Shown: positions 61,419-64,000 of the stretch, piece after piece | How the letters are laid out: every line of letters starts with the position of its first letter | How positions within the stretch are numbered: position 1 is the stretch's first letter | NCBI GenBank assembly: GCA_008933995.1 | Contig: WARS01000013.1 | Span: 15,255,806 to 15,319,805 of the forward strand | DNA from: Datnioides undecimradiatus | Lineage: Eukaryota; Chordata; Actinopteri; Lobotiformes; Datnioididae | Direction of reading: 5' to 3' | DNA length: 64,000 bases | Program-made: the position numbers and the translations under genes | The notes under the pieces: model-generated | Told to the model about the DNA's origin: nothing | Seen by the model: the letters and a program-made list of their open reading frames with translations, nothing else | Database searches by the model: none

Positions 61419-62240
61419 CTGCAAAACAACAAATTAACAAACACACGTTCAGTCAGACACAGTCACATTACAGTCCATGAATGCAGAATACGGATGGGTG
61501 ACAAATTAAAGGAAATAAACTGAATAATTGAAAAACAAACACAGATGCCTCCAGACTGGACACCGGGGGTGACTGAATAGTTTGTTTAAGTCATGTAAGT
61601 CATATATTATGGCCTTCACAGTCAGCAGATCAAAACATAACAGCTCAGGGAGATTTTGCAGCATGAGTTGAACATCAGAAGCACTAAAAAGGGGTATATA
61701 CTTTAACAGAATAGTGTTGGTTCCTCCATTGGTGGTTCAGAGGCAATTTATGCACTGAAGTTGTTCTAGCAGCTCGTGGTGGCTCAACACCTTACTGACA
61801 CACTTTATGTTGTTTTTCCTTTACATTTGTCACCCATCTGTATATCACAGGATGAGGCCGTTTCTCAGCTGTGATCATATATTCAACTCTCACTCAGCAA
61901 GCTCAGTACCCAGCGCGGGCGCAATCATCAGCGTGTTAGCAACCCTGCTCACGCTGTGCATCAAAGCCCCTCGTCCCAGCCCCCGCCACAGAGGAGGGGG
62001 GCGCCGATGTGAAGCTACAGGGATCCACCCCCGCAAAGCACAGCATCCCATGTCTACAAACAGAGCCACAACATCAGCGCAAGTTACACCTTACAGAGGG
62101 GAGTTGGGGTGAGGTAGGTCCAAGGAGAGGCTGCGAGAGTCAGCCAAATAAGCAGATACACAACAAGGATGGAGGACAGAAGCCTGAGGGATGGATGATG
62201 GATGGAAAAAGAGAAAATATATATAAGAACAACTACTTAC
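61419..62240 (-). other. magi1: magi1 intron
   Basis: About 820 bases between the VAPAKKSPKL exon and the 45-base microexon. I see no repeat or motif of note. Confidence 0.75.
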
Positions 62241-62272
62241 CAGTTTTGGGCTCTTCTTCGCAGGTGCCACCC
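62241..62272 (-). CDS. magi1: magi1 exon, linker after PDZ3 (VAPAKKSPKL)
   Basis: This 32-base exon is bounded by a TTTACAG acceptor and a GTAAGTAG donor. Entering in phase 1, it completes one Gly or Arg codon and then reads VAPAKKSPKL. I recall human MAGI1 having VPKKSPK directly after its third PDZ domain, which fits the position and makes this the first magi1 exon of the canonical transcript visible in the window. It leaves in phase 0. The exon is too small to identify alone; confidence comes from the following exons, which continue the MAGI1 linker. Canonically it would be joined to a PDZ3 exon beyond the right edge, and its phase also matches the candidate alternative first exon at 62837-62909. 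Confidence 0.8.
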
Positions 62273-62670
62273 CTGTAAAGCCAAACAGAAATGGGAAAAA
62301 GAAAAAGGGAAGAAGGTTACCAATGTACTTTCAGTATATTGTCCACAAAAATAGGAAAATGCAAAAAAAAAGAAATTAAGAGAAAAAAAGCAGACTCCAA
62401 AACAGTGTCACAACAGTGCTCATCTATCCCTTATCTCCTTCTCCCTTCTTTCCTCTCTTTCCCTGCTTGGTTCCTTTGCTCGCACATCCGCGGCTGGCGT
62501 TTGAGGAGGAAGGGAGGGGAGGGAGGGGGTGCAGGCAGCGCGATCTATCTGCATCACTGCCGCGGCCAGCGCTTGGCTTGACTGGTGCAGCGGAAAGAGT
62601 GGGGCCAGCCCCGAGGGCTAACCCTGCGCTCGCTAGACCCTGGCTACCCGATGGCAGCGCACGCGTGTGA

Positions 62671-62675
<5 letters not shown>

Positions 62676-62706
<31 letters not shown>
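62676..62706 (+). repeat. GT microsatellite
   Basis: About 15 GT units at the edge of the CpG-rich region in the magi1 intron. Confidence 0.95.
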
Positions 62707-62709
<3 letters not shown>

Positions 62710-62836
62710 AGGGAGGAAAGTGAGACTTAAGAAGAAAGGACAGAATCCTGGAGAGCAACTAAGCCAGAGAATAAAGAGGGAGGAGTAGAGAGGAGAAAAG
62801 CGAGCTGTGCTCTGGAGTTCCTGGCCGTAGCATTAC

Positions 62837-62909
62837 CCATGGAGAAGGAGTCCAAGATACTGAACATTAAATTATAGGCAACCGTCAGTTCCCCTCTTAC
62901 TGAGACCAT
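62837..62909 (-). CDS. candidate alternative first coding exon of an N-truncated magi1
   Basis: A minus-strand ATG at 62909-62907 has A at -3 and G at +4, a strong start context. The frame reads MVSVRGELTV then AYNLMFSILDSFSM and one base of Gly before GTAATG, ending in phase 1. That is exactly the phase needed to join the magi1 exon at 62241-62272, giving G then VAPAKKSPKL. The product would start just before the linker and keep only PDZ4, PDZ5 and PDZ6. The start lies beside CpG-rich sequence and a long polypurine tract, compatible with a promoter. The donor is only moderate and I know of no described isoform of this kind, so this is a hypothesis. Confidence 0.35.
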
Positions 62910-63140
62910 CTTCCTGTGTCCGCTGAGCGCCGCGCTCCGCTGTCGAAGGCTCCAGCATCTATAGGCAGTTGTCGTGTCCTCCCTGTCTCTCCCTTTCCTG
63001 CTGCCTTTTCCTTTTTTTCCCTTTTTCTCTCTCACCTCGCCGCACACTGTCCTCCCTCCCTTTTCTTCCCTCAGCATCATCACCCTCCCTCCCTCTTCCT
63101 CTTTCTCGCTCTCTCCCTTCCATCTCGGTCTCCCTCCCAC

Positions 63141-63175
63141 CCCCACATGCTGGTAAACATCCATGCAGCTGTGCG

Positions 63176-63207
<32 letters not shown>

Positions 63208-63591
63208 GCTTCGCACCGCGCTCCCGACACAAATCGAAGTGTGCTTAAGGTATGATAGACAGGTTTCTGTGTGAGTGAGCTATGACCAGAAATATCACTG
63301 CAGAAATATCATCACAGGCGAGCACACAAAGAAAGTCTGACGGATGACTAAAATGCTAACACAGCCTGGATCCAGCCAGAGAAATTTGCTCCTTAAGCAC
63401 ATCACTGCCCTCTCCCCCTCCCTCCAACCGTACCTCCCTCTCTCCCTCTCTCCCTCGACTCTGCATGAAATAAACAGTTGTATGAAGTTATGGAAATGAG
63501 AGCAGGAGTAGGAATGCCTGAAACAAAGGGAAAATGCAAGTGTGTATTTACCTCTATAATATTCAAAATTCAACAATGTGTGGAGCATGAA

Positions 63592-63625
<34 letters not shown>

Positions 63626-64000
63626 CTGACACACAATAGGGGTGTATAACACATGGAGAGCATGAGTAAGACTAGGTGATGTCTGATCTATGAAAATGGG
63701 CCACTATTGTGTGTCAATCCTTTAGGGAAACTGAGAGGATAAGATCTCTCTCACACTCTAACACACAGAAGCGCGCACGCACACACACACACACACACAC
63801 ACGCTCATCTTCTTTATCTCTCAGACATCTGGGTTCATTCACAACTGACAGCTCCAACTGTGTTGCATCTGCAGCCTTTTTCTTCCACTCCCCCACTCTT
63901 CCCTCATCTCTCTCCTCTCCCCTTTTCACCCCGTTTTTGCCAATCAATAGGAATCAATCATTCAGGAGAGCATACCAATCGCCTAAATCAGACACAGATG
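63141..64000 (-). other. magi1: magi1 intron, right edge of the window
   Basis: No magi1 exon was recognised here, and PDZ3 must lie beyond the window. The stretch holds CA microsatellites at about 63176-63208, 63593-63622 and 63776-63803 and pyrimidine-rich tracts at about 63410-63455. Confidence 0.7.

Larger units (their letters stand above)
62470..63140 (-). promoter_or_regulatory. CpG-rich and polypurine region, candidate internal magi1 promoter
   Basis: Between about 62470 and 62680 CpG is frequent (two CCGCGG sites and several GCGC), unlike the surrounding intron. A second CpG cluster lies at 62920-62945 beside the candidate ATG. Upstream of it on the minus strand, 62970-63140 is almost pure purine. 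No TATA box is evident. The arrangement fits a dispersed CpG promoter, but no start site can be placed from sequence alone. Confidence 0.35.

Noticed and set aside
62727-63230. 167-codon minus-strand frame as a full protein
   Set aside because: Mostly translated CA repeat and polypurine tract; only the short segment from the ATG at 62909 to the donor at 62837 was kept as a candidate exon.

Overview
The window is vertebrate nuclear DNA, almost certainly from a teleost fish and probably a percomorph. Coding sequence is broken into short exons with GT-AG introns, CA/GT microsatellites are very frequent, and several degenerate repeats resemble interspersed repeats I know from percomorph genomes. 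There are no prokaryotic operons, CRISPR arrays or recognisable viral elements.

One gene is certain. It runs on the minus strand from beyond the right edge of the window to about 37.8-38.7 kb and is the 3' half of magi1, the membrane-associated guanylate kinase scaffold (WW and PDZ domains) of cell junctions. I placed twelve coding exons by protein similarity, splice sites and unbroken phase: linker exons (62.2, 61.4, 59.2-59.4 kb), PDZ4 (55.3 and 54.3 kb), linker plus PDZ5 (52.1-52.5 and 50.0-50.2 kb), linkers (46.4 and 46.1 kb), PDZ6 (45.2 and 42.8-43.0 kb) and a large last exon (38.66-39.93 kb) with an Arg/Ser/His-rich tail ending DLSI. PDZ numbering is 1-6 as in human MAGI1. The N-terminal part (PDZ1, guanylate kinase, WW, PDZ2, PDZ3) lies outside the window.

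The 3' end of magi1 appears to encode three different C-termini. Read-through of the PDZ6 exon gives a short tail ending at 42,779. An internal donor joins PDZ6 to the RS-rich exon. A cassette exon at 41,014-41,093, resembling the C-terminal exon of MAGI2, joins the same last exon in another frame and stops at 39,866, so 66 bases would be read in two frames. A possible internal promoter with a phase-matched alternative first exon lies at about 62.5-63.1 kb and would make an N-truncated PDZ4-6 form.

From 1 to about 37.8 kb I see no confidently identified gene. It is AT-rich, gene-poor sequence, probably the flank downstream of magi1; in human that side faces ADAMTS9, but no ADAMTS9 exon was recognised here. 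It holds one weak two-exon candidate on the minus strand (4.5-5.0 kb), two degenerate interspersed repeats (2.1-2.65 and 20.2-20.5 kb), microsatellites, two clean hairpins and two small clusters of regulatory-looking motifs (24.4-24.55 kb with CRE-like sites; 36.0-36.15 kb with an RFX X-box-like site). magi1 introns carry further repeat copies at 46.6-46.97 kb and a nested pair at 57.93-58.35 kb.
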